From: Ponticaulis profundi
GTDB taxonomy: Bacteria > Pseudomonadota > Alphaproteobacteria > Caulobacterales > Hyphomonadaceae
DNA: 64,000 nt
Reading direction: 5' to 3'
NCBI RefSeq assembly: GCF_042659465.1
Contig: NZ_JBHSSW010000003.1
Location: 62,001-126,000 of the forward strand
Positions within the stretch are counted from its first letter, which is position 1. Each line of letters starts with the position of its first letter. Under the pieces are notes generated by a model. That model saw only the letters and a list, made by a program, of their open reading frames with translations, was not told the DNA's origin and ran no database searches. The translations under genes were made by a program, and so were the position numbers. Shown piece by piece: positions 57,270 through 64,000 of the stretch.

Positions 57270-57356
57270 TCAAAGGCCGGCCTGATCAATCTCTTCAAGA
57301 AATTCGCAACTGCTATCGGCATTTAGAAACATCCATAAAAAGCTGTTTCTGATCCG
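57270..57356 (-). pseudogene. Remnant of the adenine deaminase 3' end
   Basis: About 27 codons read RNSFLWMFLNADSSCEFLEE and IDQAGL before a stop, lining up with RNSFLGAFLSDAEKKKYLAE and IDYVERLG at the end of the deaminase gene (58056-59078). It stands in the same place relative to trmH copy A (stop 12 bases before its start) as the real deaminase gene does to copy B. No ribosome binding site or start codon belongs to it. Confidence 0.8.
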
Positions 57357-57373
57357 CCAACGACAGGACAAAG

Positions 57374-57799
57374 TCCAGCGGTGATTACCGCTGACACGCC
57401 GTGTTAATCTAGTCTCTGGGGATTGTTGTCGGCAGCGGCACAGACCGTTTCTGTCTCCGATTTGATCTTGCATATTCACTCTGATAGGCGCGGCGCTGTT
57501 TGGTGACTTCGTAAAGCACAATGCCGGAACTTGTCCCGAGGTTCAGGCTCTCCACCAGGCCGAACATCGGAATGGCCACGCAAAACTCGCTCTGCTGTAC
57601 GGCCGCTTCACTGATACCGCGCGCTTCATTGCCGAACCAGACCGCCAGTTTGGCCATTTCGGTAAAATCGCACTCATCGAGATAATAACTCGCTTTGCCT
57701 TTCACATGCGGCGATGTTGCAACGGATTTGTATCCGTTGGAACGCAGATGATCGAGACAGTCCTGCGTGCTGTCGAACCGTTTCACAAACGTCCATTTG
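57374..57799. repeat. Near-identical direct repeat, copy B
   Basis: Partner of 56572-56997. Both copies contain the small stem-loop CAGCGGT-GATT-ACCGCTG just after the trmH stop codon (56575-56592 and 57377-57394). Confidence 0.9.
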
Positions 57800-58059
57800 T
57801 TGGCGGAACCTGACGTTTTGGAGAGGGCTCTTGTCTCTCGCATTTCCTGCCATTCATCCGGCAACGCGCCTTGCGGATCAATGATATAGACTTTCTCGAC
57901 GCCCGATGCGTTCACATTGCGGATAACCGTTCCGATGTTGCCGATGTCGTTTGGCTCTTCAAGCACCGCTATGAGATTTTTACACTGAAAAGGCTTGAGT
58001 TCCTTCACGCGCGACCGCAGTGACTTTCGCGACTTTTTTGCGTCGCTATCATCGTTCAT
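57409..58059 (-). CDS. TrmH/SpoU family RNA methyltransferase, copy B
   Basis: 216 residues. Motif 1 EPNDIGNIGTVIRNVNA is canonical. Motif 2 VWFGNEARGISE and motif 3 LVESLNLGTSSGIVLYE are intact. It is probably the parental copy, since its start overlaps the deaminase stop by 4 bases and motif 1 is unaltered. A 2'-O-ribose methylation of tRNA is the usual activity, but the target nucleotide is not predictable here. Confidence 0.92.
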   Translation of the reverse strand: MNDDSDAKKSRKSLRSRVKELKPFQCKNLIAVLEEPNDIGNIGTVIRNVNASGVEKVYIIDPQGALPDEWQEMRETRALSKTSGSANKWTFVKRFDSTQDCLDHLRSNGYKSVATSPHVKGKASYYLDECDFTEMAKLAVWFGNEARGISEAAVQQSEFCVAIPMFGLVESLNLGTSSGIVLYEVTKQRRAYQSEYARSNRRQKRSVPLPTTIPRD

Positions 58060-59078
58060 GAATGGCTCCCCAAACGCTCGACATAGTCAATTTCGGCCAG
58101 GTATTTTTTCTTCTCCGCATCTGATAGAAACGCCCCAAGAAAGCTGTTCCTGGCCAGCCCGATCATTTCATCCGCACTCATGTCGAGTGCCTCTGCAATC
58201 GCAAGATAGTTGTCATTGATATAGCCGCCAAAATAACTGGGATCGTCAGAATTCACGGTCACAGAGACCCCTGCCCGGAGCAGGCCTGCCAGCGGGTTAT
58301 CGTTCAGATCCGGCGTGACGCAGAGCCGCTGATTGGATAGCGGGCACATGGTAAGCGTCAGCCCTCTGGCTTTGATTTCTGCCAGAAGTGCCGCATCCTT
58401 GGCCGCTGCATTGCCGTGATCGATCCGGTCAATCTGTAACAAGTCAAGCGCTTCCCAGACATAGGAAGGTGGTCCCTCCTCACCTGCATGCGCCACGAGT
58501 TTCAACCCTTTGCTTCGCGCCCGTGCAAACACACGTTCAAACTTGGAGGGCGGGTGACCGAGCTCTGAGCTGTCGAGCCCAATTCCATCGAGCCGATGAA
58601 GATGTGGGTCTGCCACATCCATCAGCGCAAAGGCATCATCTTCCGGCAAGTGACGCAGAATACACATGATCAATCGATAGGATATGCCGCGTGAGGCTTC
58701 GCCTTCTTTCAGGGCGCGCTCAACACCATCCAGCACGGTCTCGAAATCCACACCCCGCTCCATATGCGCCTGTGGATCAAAGAAGATCTCGACATGGCGA
58801 ACATTGTCTTCGGCAGCGCGCGCCAGATAGGCCGCAGTGAGGTCGTAGAAATCCTGTTCGGTCTGCAAGACCGCCATGCCCTGATAATAGAGGTCCAGAA
58901 AATCCTGCAGATTGGAGAAATCATAGGCAGCGCGGATTTCGTCGACGCTGGCGTATGTCAAACTGACGCCGTTTCGCTTGGCCAGTTCGAACATCATGTC
59001 CGGCTCAAGCGAGCCCTCAATATGCAGATGCAGTTCGGCCTTTGGCAGCGCCCGGACCAATGTTTCCAGCTGGCTCAT
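58056..59078 (-). CDS. Adenine deaminase (adenosine deaminase-like family)
   Basis: 340 residues. Metal-site motifs are LPKAELHLHIEGSLEPDMMF, VAHAGEEGPP, RIDHGNA and VTVNSDDPSYFGGY. The match is to the bacterial and fungal adenine deaminase subgroup (SLEPDMMFELAKRN, FSNLQDFLDLYYQG, GLDSSELGHPPSKF) rather than to true adenosine deaminases. It would convert adenine to hypoxanthine in purine salvage. It is the first gene of a unit with the two trmH copies, and its 3' end is duplicated at 57270-57356. Confidence 0.88.
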   Translation of the reverse strand: MSQLETLVRALPKAELHLHIEGSLEPDMMFELAKRNGVSLTYASVDEIRAAYDFSNLQDFLDLYYQGMAVLQTEQDFYDLTAAYLARAAEDNVRHVEIFFDPQAHMERGVDFETVLDGVERALKEGEASRGISYRLIMCILRHLPEDDAFALMDVADPHLHRLDGIGLDSSELGHPPSKFERVFARARSKGLKLVAHAGEEGPPSYVWEALDLLQIDRIDHGNAAAKDAALLAEIKARGLTLTMCPLSNQRLCVTPDLNDNPLAGLLRAGVSVTVNSDDPSYFGGYINDNYLAIAEALDMSADEMIGLARNSFLGAFLSDAEKKKYLAEIDYVERLGSHS

Positions 59079-59184
59079 GCAATCCCCTTCTTTCTTTCTG
59101 CCTTAGCACGACTTCGCAAAAAGAGGGGCAGAGATATCCGGTGTTCCGCTGACAGAACAGGAACGTGATCTCAAAAACTTTGCA

Positions 59185-59252
59185 ATTCGGTGAGACTTCC
59201 CATTTAAAGGCCAGTCTGACCTGTAAGCCGAATGCGAAGATTATAATCTGAC
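59185..59252 (+). promoter_or_regulatory. Structured leader and likely promoter of metA
   Basis: ATTCGG at 59185-59190 pairs with CCGAAT at 59228-59233, and an inner helix with one mismatch joins 59191-59197 to 59213-59219. The perfect palindrome AGATTATAATCT (59238-59249) contains TATAAT at 59242-59247, placing a start point close to the ATG at 59253. No Shine-Dalgarno is visible, so a leaderless mRNA is possible. It does not match the SAM-II riboswitch consensus as I recall it. Confidence 0.4.
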
Positions 59253-60191
59253 ATGCCGATACGAATTCCCGATGGATTGCCTGCCCGTGACACGCTGATT
59301 TCCGAAGGTGTGCGTGTCATGTCGGAGCGCGTGGCGGTGCGTCAGGATATTCGCCCGATGCGCATCGGCTTGTTAAACCTGATGCCGAACAAGATCCGCA
59401 CGGAAGTACAGATTGCTCGGCTTCTGGGCGCGAGCCCGCTGCAAGTGGAATTCACACTGGTGCGCGTGGGCGGGCATACGCCGAAGAATACGCCAGCAGA
59501 GCATTTGTTTTCGTTCTACCATCGCTGGGAAGATATTCGCGATCAGAAGTTTGATGGCTTCATCATCACCGGCGCACCCGTGGAGAAACTGGCCTTTGAG
59601 GACGTCACCTATTGGGATGAGATGAAAGCCATTTTTGACTGGACGGCGACCAATGTACATTCCACGCTGAATGTCTGCTGGGGCGCAATGGCGGCCATCT
59701 GGCATTTCCATCGCGTGCCGAAATACATTCTCGATGAGAAAGCCTTCGGTGTTTATCGCCACCAGAATCTCAACCCGGCCTCCCCCTATATGAACGGCTT
59801 CTCAGACGATTTCATGATCCCGGTCTCGCGCTGGACAGAATGCCGGGCAGAAGACGTAGAAAAGGCATCGGGCCTCGAAATTCTGATGAATTCAGAAAAG
59901 ACCGGCCTCTGCATTGTGCATGAGCGCAAGGGCAACCGGCTCTATGTCTTCAATCATATCGAATACGATTCCACCTCGCTGGCAGAAGAGTATTTCCGGG
60001 ATAAGGAAAGCGGCGTCGATATCCAGCTGCCGCACAATTATTTCCCCGATGATGACCCGAGCCAGCCGCCGCTCAATCGCTGGCGTTCACACGCGCATCT
60101 GCTGTTCGGTAACTGGATCAACAATATGTACCAGACCACGCCGTACGATATTTCGAAGATTGGTCTCGAACAGCACGATCCGGGTTACTGA
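59253..60191 (+). CDS. metA: Homoserine O-acetyltransferase, MetA fold
   Basis: 312 residues, collinear with E. coli MetA. The nucleophile is Cys142 (NVCWGA), with His235 and Glu237 in FNHIEYD completing the triad. Residue 111 is glutamate (GAPVE), whereas E. coli has glycine. In this family Glu111 is linked to acetyl-CoA use and Gly111 to succinyl-CoA. The enzyme therefore probably acetylates homoserine in methionine synthesis, even though automated annotation may say succinyltransferase. It converges with the lipocalin-like gene. Confidence 0.9.
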   Translation: MPIRIPDGLPARDTLISEGVRVMSERVAVRQDIRPMRIGLLNLMPNKIRTEVQIARLLGASPLQVEFTLVRVGGHTPKNTPAEHLFSFYHRWEDIRDQKFDGFIITGAPVEKLAFEDVTYWDEMKAIFDWTATNVHSTLNVCWGAMAAIWHFHRVPKYILDEKAFGVYRHQNLNPASPYMNGFSDDFMIPVSRWTECRAEDVEKASGLEILMNSEKTGLCIVHERKGNRLYVFNHIEYDSTSLAEEYFRDKESGVDIQLPHNYFPDDDPSQPPLNRWRSHAHLLFGNWINNMYQTTPYDISKIGLEQHDPGY

Positions 60192-60601
60192 TTGGAGGCG
60201 CTGGCGCGTTTCCAGACGAGCTTTGTGACATAGACCGCGCCTGATTTTGATGTTTCCGGCGCGGTGGTGAGCTCCATCGTATCGTCATCAATAACGTTGA
60301 GCGTTCGCGTAAATTCCGTACCAACGCGCGTCGGGACAGATGCGAACTCAATCACGTGGCGGACCTGATCGCCATTGAGCTCCCAGCGTCCGGCATAGGC
60401 GAAAAATTCGGTAAAGCTGTCCGGCACCTTGTCGTTCTCGCCTCGCGCCGCCCAGTCCGGGTCCTGAAGAAACGCGCCCATACGGCCATCCGCAGTATAC
60501 TGAAGCTGACCGCCCGGCGGTGTGCCGAAGGTCGGCTTTCCCTCGTCATTGCGATAATTCACGCTCGAAACCAGCGTCCAGGCACCGATCAATCCGGCCA
60601 T
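60185..60601 (-). CDS. Lipocalin-like domain protein
   Basis: 138 residues from the ATG at 60601, with GGGGAGA about 8 bases upstream. A single beta-barrel opens with LIGAWTLVSSVNYRNDEGKPTFG, then GQLQYTADGRMGAFL and AYAGRWELNGDQVRHVIEFA, typical of lipocalin-like_5. No signal peptide is present. The last codons overlap the metA end by 7 bases. Ligand is unknown. Confidence 0.85.
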   Translation of the reverse strand: MAGLIGAWTLVSSVNYRNDEGKPTFGTPPGGQLQYTADGRMGAFLQDPDWAARGENDKVPDSFTEFFAYAGRWELNGDQVRHVIEFASVPTRVGTEFTRTLNVIDDDTMELTTAPETSKSGAVYVTKLVWKRASASNQ

Positions 60602-60699
60602 ACTCAATTTCTCCCCAGTGTTTATGACTGTCAGGCAACGAATTGCCTTGCAGCGGCGTTACCTCGTCAAAGCATTCAATTCGAAGGACGGCAAATCAA

Positions 60700-60858
60700 A
60701 TGGATCTTATTCGCATCATTCTCGCCATTCTGCTTCCACCGCTTGGCGTTTTCCTGCAAGTCGGCATCGGCCTGCAATTCTGGATCAATATCCTGCTGAC
60801 TCTGTTCGGCTATATTCCCGGCATCATTCACGCTGTCTGGGTGATTGCGAAGAAGTAA
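60700..60858 (+). CDS. YqaE/Pmp3 family small membrane protein
   Basis: 52 residues from the ATG at 60700, with AAGGA 11 bases upstream. Two membrane segments form the family pattern IILAILLPPLGVFLQVGIGLQFWINILLTLFGYIPGIIHAVWVI. Pmp3-type peptides affect membrane potential under salt or cold stress. The upstream in-frame ATG at 60643 would add residues without homology and is rejected. Confidence 0.9.
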   Translation: MDLIRIILAILLPPLGVFLQVGIGLQFWINILLTLFGYIPGIIHAVWVIAKK

Positions 60859-60958
60859 TCACACACTTGCCCCATTGACCTTGTGGTCTGGTTTGCGATT
60901 CATGTCGCTAGGGAAACCGGAAACGCCAGACCATAAGGCCGACACAGAGGGGCAGAAC

Positions 60959-62617
60959 ATGCTGCACAAAAATCCGCGCGCAGACCTGGAAACGCATCAG
61001 GTCACAAATCAGCCCAAACCCTTTGCCGGACACGATCTCTATGCAATTGATCCGGCCCTAACCGATGCTGTGAAAGCGCGCGGCGGCGAACAGCATGCTG
61101 CTGAATTTTCTGAGTTTGGCACGAAATGCGGCGCCGAGGAGACTCAGGACTGGTCTTGCCTCGCCAATGAGAACACCCCAAAACTGAAGAGCTTTGACCG
61201 GTATGGCCACCGCCTGGACGAAGTGGAGTTTCATCCGGCGTATCACACGCTGATGGCACTGGGCCTTGATTCCGGCGTGTCCGCCGGCGCCTGGACGCGC
61301 GACGCGGCTGGGCATGTGCACCATGGCGCCATGATGATCCTGATGAGCCAGGCCGATCCCGGCGTGACCTGCCCAATGTCAATGACCTATGCCTGTGTCG
61401 GCGCACTGAAATCAAACCCGGAACTCGCACAACTCTGGACGCCGCGCGTTCAGGCCTCGAGCTATGATCCGCGCTTCATCCCGGCCCATGAAAAGACCGG
61501 GGTCACAATCGGCATGGCGATGACAGAAAAGCAGGGTGGTTCGGATGTACGCGCCAACTCGACCCGTGCTGAGCCGACCGCAGACGGCGGGTATATTCTG
61601 ACCGGTCACAAATGGTTCTGCTCAGCCCCGATGAGCGATGCGTTTCTGACCCTTGCCTATACCGAACAGGGCATGACCTGCTTTCTGGTGCCACGCTGGA
61701 AACCGGATGGCACCCGCAATGGCATTCACATCATGCGCCTGAAAGACAAGATGGGCGACAAGTCCAATGCCTCATCCGAGATCGAATATCATGGGGCCTG
61801 GGCACAGCGCGTCGGGGATGAAGGGCGCGGTGTGCGAACCATCATCGATATGGTCCAGCTGACACGATATGACTGTATGCTGGGGTCGACCGGCGGCATG
61901 CGAGCCGCACTGACCCAGGCGCTCTGGCACACATCTCAACGCCGTGCCTTTCAGAAAACACTTGTCGATCAGCCTGCCATGCGTGCCGTGCTTGCCGATC
62001 TCATCATCGAAAGCGAGGCCGCAACGGCGCTCGCCTTGCGCGTCGGACAAAGTCTCGACCGCGCCGGAAGCGATGAGCAACAGGCGGCCTTTATGCGACT
62101 GGCCACGCCGATCGCCAAATACTGGATTTGCAAACGACAGCCGGGCTTTGTCTATGAAGCGCTCGAATGTCATGGCGGCGCAGGATATGTCGAAGAAGGC
62201 CCGATGCCGAAACTCTTCCGCCAATCTCCGCTGAATGCCATCTGGGAAGGATCCGGCAATGTCATCGCGCTGGATATTCTCCGCGCGCTATCACGTGAGC
62301 CAGACAGTCTGGAAGCGATCATGGCGGAATTGCAGACACCCGTTGGCGCCCATCCCTATTTCGATGCCCACGCGGAATGGCTGAAAGACTATTTTCTGCC
62401 AGGCAAATTACACGAAGGCACAGCCCGGCGCTTTGCACAGGATATGGCGCTGGCTCTTCAGGCGGCAGCACTTTTCAATACGGTTCCGGGATATGTGTTC
62501 GAAGCCTTCTGCGCTCAGCGCCTGGACCCGACGCGCAAAGGCTTTCTCTACGGGGACATGAATGCGGATGTTGATCAGGCCAGACTGATTGAACGCGCGT
62601 TGGCCCCGATGAGCTGA
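60959..62617 (+). CDS. AidB-like acyl-CoA dehydrogenase family protein
   Basis: 552 residues from the ATG at 60959, with GAGGGG 6 bases upstream. Motifs are NQPKPFAGHDLYAIDPAL, ITYAMTEKQGGSDVRANST-type flavin region (residues about 185-205) and HGGAGYVEEGPMPKLFRQSPLNAIWEGSGNV. The length and these motifs match AidB and its relatives, which bind DNA or act on isovaleryl-CoA in some hosts. It follows the YqaE gene on the same strand but has its own ribosome binding site. Confidence 0.9.
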   Translation: MLHKNPRADLETHQVTNQPKPFAGHDLYAIDPALTDAVKARGGEQHAAEFSEFGTKCGAEETQDWSCLANENTPKLKSFDRYGHRLDEVEFHPAYHTLMALGLDSGVSAGAWTRDAAGHVHHGAMMILMSQADPGVTCPMSMTYACVGALKSNPELAQLWTPRVQASSYDPRFIPAHEKTGVTIGMAMTEKQGGSDVRANSTRAEPTADGGYILTGHKWFCSAPMSDAFLTLAYTEQGMTCFLVPRWKPDGTRNGIHIMRLKDKMGDKSNASSEIEYHGAWAQRVGDEGRGVRTIIDMVQLTRYDCMLGSTGGMRAALTQALWHTSQRRAFQKTLVDQPAMRAVLADLIIESEAATALALRVGQSLDRAGSDEQQAAFMRLATPIAKYWICKRQPGFVYEALECHGGAGYVEEGPMPKLFRQSPLNAIWEGSGNVIALDILRALSREPDSLEAIMAELQTPVGAHPYFDAHAEWLKDYFLPGKLHEGTARRFAQDMALALQAAALFNTVPGYVFEAFCAQRLDPTRKGFLYGDMNADVDQARLIERALAPMS

Positions 62618-62627
62618 ACCAAATCAG

Positions 62628-63116
62628 CTATTCGACGAGCGATTTCTTGACCAGCTTGTTTGCTTTGCGCGTATCGAGACAATCAGAATAGCGGCTCTTC
62701 AGCTCGCTCATGCAACGGCCGAGATCTTTCAGGCCGTGCGCATCAAGGTCATTGATGACGTTATCGACGGCTTCTGAAAGCGCCTCGCCTTCCAGAGGCT
62801 TTGGCAGATAGCGCTTTATGACTTCTGCTTCGTCCTGCTCGCGGCTCGCCATTTCAATGCGTCCAGCGTCTTCATAACGGGCAGCAGAATCCTCGCGCTG
62901 GCGAACCATCAGTTCCAGCACGTCCCGAATGACCGTGTCATCGCAGCCACTGCAATGATCATGCGCGCGTGCTTCGGCGTCGCGATCATGCACAGCACAC
63001 AGAATCAGGCGCAGGGTAGATGCTTCAATCGAAGCATCTTCGGCTTGTTCGGCAGTGGCCAGATCCGCTTCAAGACGGGCGCGCAATCTGGGTTCAAGAG
63101 AAGTCGTAGCAGTCAT
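62628..63116 (-). CDS. GatB/YqeY domain-containing protein
   Basis: 162 residues. The YqeY motifs are VIRDVLELMVRQREDSAARYEDAGRIEMASREQDEAEVIKRYLP and KDLGRCMSELKSRYSD. The domain resembles the tail of the GatB amidotransferase subunit and its role is unknown. A cysteine pair HCSGCDD near residue 80 is unusual. In relatives this gene lies between carA and dnaG, and here it keeps only the carA side. Confidence 0.88.
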   Translation of the reverse strand: MTATTSLEPRLRARLEADLATAEQAEDASIEASTLRLILCAVHDRDAEARAHDHCSGCDDTVIRDVLELMVRQREDSAARYEDAGRIEMASREQDEAEVIKRYLPKPLEGEALSEAVDNVINDLDAHGLKDLGRCMSELKSRYSDCLDTRKANKLVKKSLVE

Positions 63117-63269
63117 ACAGAAAAGAATTCGCGCTTATTCACTTGGTTTCGGTGGCACGCAACACAATCTCGTTCTTTGGGCGCTTGACGCGAGACGCTG
63201 GCAGCATTAGGCCTCGCGCGTTTGCCCGATGACACCCTGGTCATCAACACAGCATAAGGATGCCGTATT

Positions 63270-64000
63270 ATGCCTTTCCTAACGGATGATCAAGAGTTGA
63301 TTGAAGCTTCCGGAGCGCTGGTTCTTGCGACGGGAGAGGTGTTCTTCGGATACGGATGTGGCGCAGTTGGTGCAGCGCCTGCAGAAATCTGTTTCAACAC
63401 CGCTGTCACCGGCTATCAGGAAATTCTCACCGATCCATCCTATTCCGGCCAGATCGTTGTTTTCACCTTCCCGCATGTCGGCAATGTCGGCTCGAACAGT
63501 GATGACCACGAAGAATCGAGCCCGCAGGCAGCACGCGCGGCACGCGGCGCCATCATGCGCGCGCCGATCACATCCCCTTCGAACTGGCGCGCTGTGGATC
63601 ACTTCGACGCCTGGATGCGCAAGAAAGGTATTGTCGGCCTGACCGGCATCGACACCCGCGCCATCACACGCCGCATTCGCGAAACAGGCATGGTCAACGG
63701 CATTATCGCCCATGCCGAAGGCGAAACGATCAAGATTTCGGACCTGAAAGAACAGCTGGCAGGCTTTGCTGGTATTGAAGGCACAGACCTCGCCGCCGAA
63801 GTTGGCCCGCTCGCGCGCTATTCGCATACGGAACGTAATTGGGAGCGCGAGGCCGGTTACGCACCGATGGGCGACGAAAAATATCACGTCGTCGTTCTGG
63901 ACTATGGTGTGAAGAAAAACATTCTGCGCAATCTTTCAGAGATCGGCGCGCGATGCACCATCCTGCCCGGCAAGTCGACCGCTGAGGATGTGATGTCACT
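63270..64000 (+). CDS. carA: Carbamoyl-phosphate synthase small subunit, partial
   Basis: The start at 63270 has AAGGA 9 bases upstream, and the frame runs to the right window edge. GALVLATGEVFFGYGCGA, FNTAVTGYQEILTDPSYSGQIVVFT, GLTGIDTRAITRRIRETG and the opening of the glutaminase domain (VVVLDYGVKKNILRNL) are typical of CarA. It supplies ammonia from glutamine for pyrimidine and arginine synthesis. It is divergent from the yqeY gene across a 153-base region. Confidence 0.95.
   Translation, partial: MPFLTDDQELIEASGALVLATGEVFFGYGCGAVGAAPAEICFNTAVTGYQEILTDPSYSGQIVVFTFPHVGNVGSNSDDHEESSPQAARAARGAIMRAPITSPSNWRAVDHFDAWMRKKGIVGLTGIDTRAITRRIRETGMVNGIIAHAEGETIKISDLKEQLAGFAGIEGTDLAAEVGPLARYSHTERNWEREAGYAPMGDEKYHVVVLDYGVKKNILRNLSEIGARCTILPGKSTAEDVMS

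Noticed and set aside
59161..59252. SAM-II riboswitch upstream of metA
   Set aside because: A structured stretch exists, but the conserved SAM-II core as I recall it was not found.

Overview
The window is a chromosomal segment of an alphaproteobacterium, most likely a marine Caulobacterales or Hyphomonadaceae relative (Hyphomonas, Henriciella or Hirschia type). This is inferred from gene order and protein character: carA divergent from a yqeY-type gene with dnaG and rpoD further along, a DnaG with a degenerate zinc ribbon, large TonB receptors paired with an S9 peptidase, several acyl-CoA dehydrogenases, and a dcw cluster under a MraZ-type operator. No tRNA, rRNA operon, CRISPR array, intact insertion sequence or prophage was found. 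The only RNA gene recognised is RNase P RNA.

Layout. 1-4504 (minus): an envelope operon encoding DUF4129, DUF4350, MoxR ATPase, DUF58 and a SpoIIM-like protein cut by the window edge. 4652-9988: a TonB receptor divergent from a secreted prolyl-oligopeptidase, probably a peptide uptake pair. 10073-12408: a SPOR protein, a PiT-like permease and a MarR regulator. 12484-12858: rnpB. 13122-24313: the division and cell-wall cluster mraZ-rsmH-ftsL-ftsI-murE-murF-mraY-murD-ftsW-murG, with mostly overlapping genes. It ends at murG; murC, murB, ddl and ftsQAZ are not here. 24301-33315: a DUF6702 gene, two acyl-CoA dehydrogenases, cobT, DUF1289, a retropepsin-like protease, TauE, DusA and an amidase. 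33546-36686: a very large Tat lipoprotein with an apparently inactive transglutaminase-like region, a von Willebrand A domain and a hydrophobic C-terminus. 36768-47461: small stress and metabolic genes (fRMsr, sirtuin, AtuA, YjbQ, zinc peptidase, thiolase, aldo-keto reductase) and two DUF3775 paralogues flanking a transglutaminase and a DCC protein. 47630-50035: a histidine-rich exported protein followed by a TonB receptor interrupted by one amber codon. 51193-52506: a gene-poor stretch and one AT-rich orphan gene. 52659-64000: rpoD, dnaG, a tandemly duplicated TrmH-family gene pair, adenine deaminase, metA, a lipocalin-like protein, a YqaE peptide, an AidB-like acyl-CoA dehydrogenase, yqeY and the start of carA.

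The main observations are these. (1) A roughly 0.8-kb tandem duplication of the trmH-type gene carries a leftover 3' end of the neighbouring deaminase gene, and the 3' halves of the two copies have been homogenised. (2) A metal-type TonB receptor is broken by a single TAG. (3) The 1046-residue Tat lipoprotein has an unusual domain combination. (4) MetA carries Glu111, which predicts acetyl-CoA rather than succinyl-CoA use, and its start region suggests a leaderless transcript. (5) DnaG has lost three of the four residues expected to bind zinc.

All calls come from reading the sequence and from memory of protein families. No database search was run.
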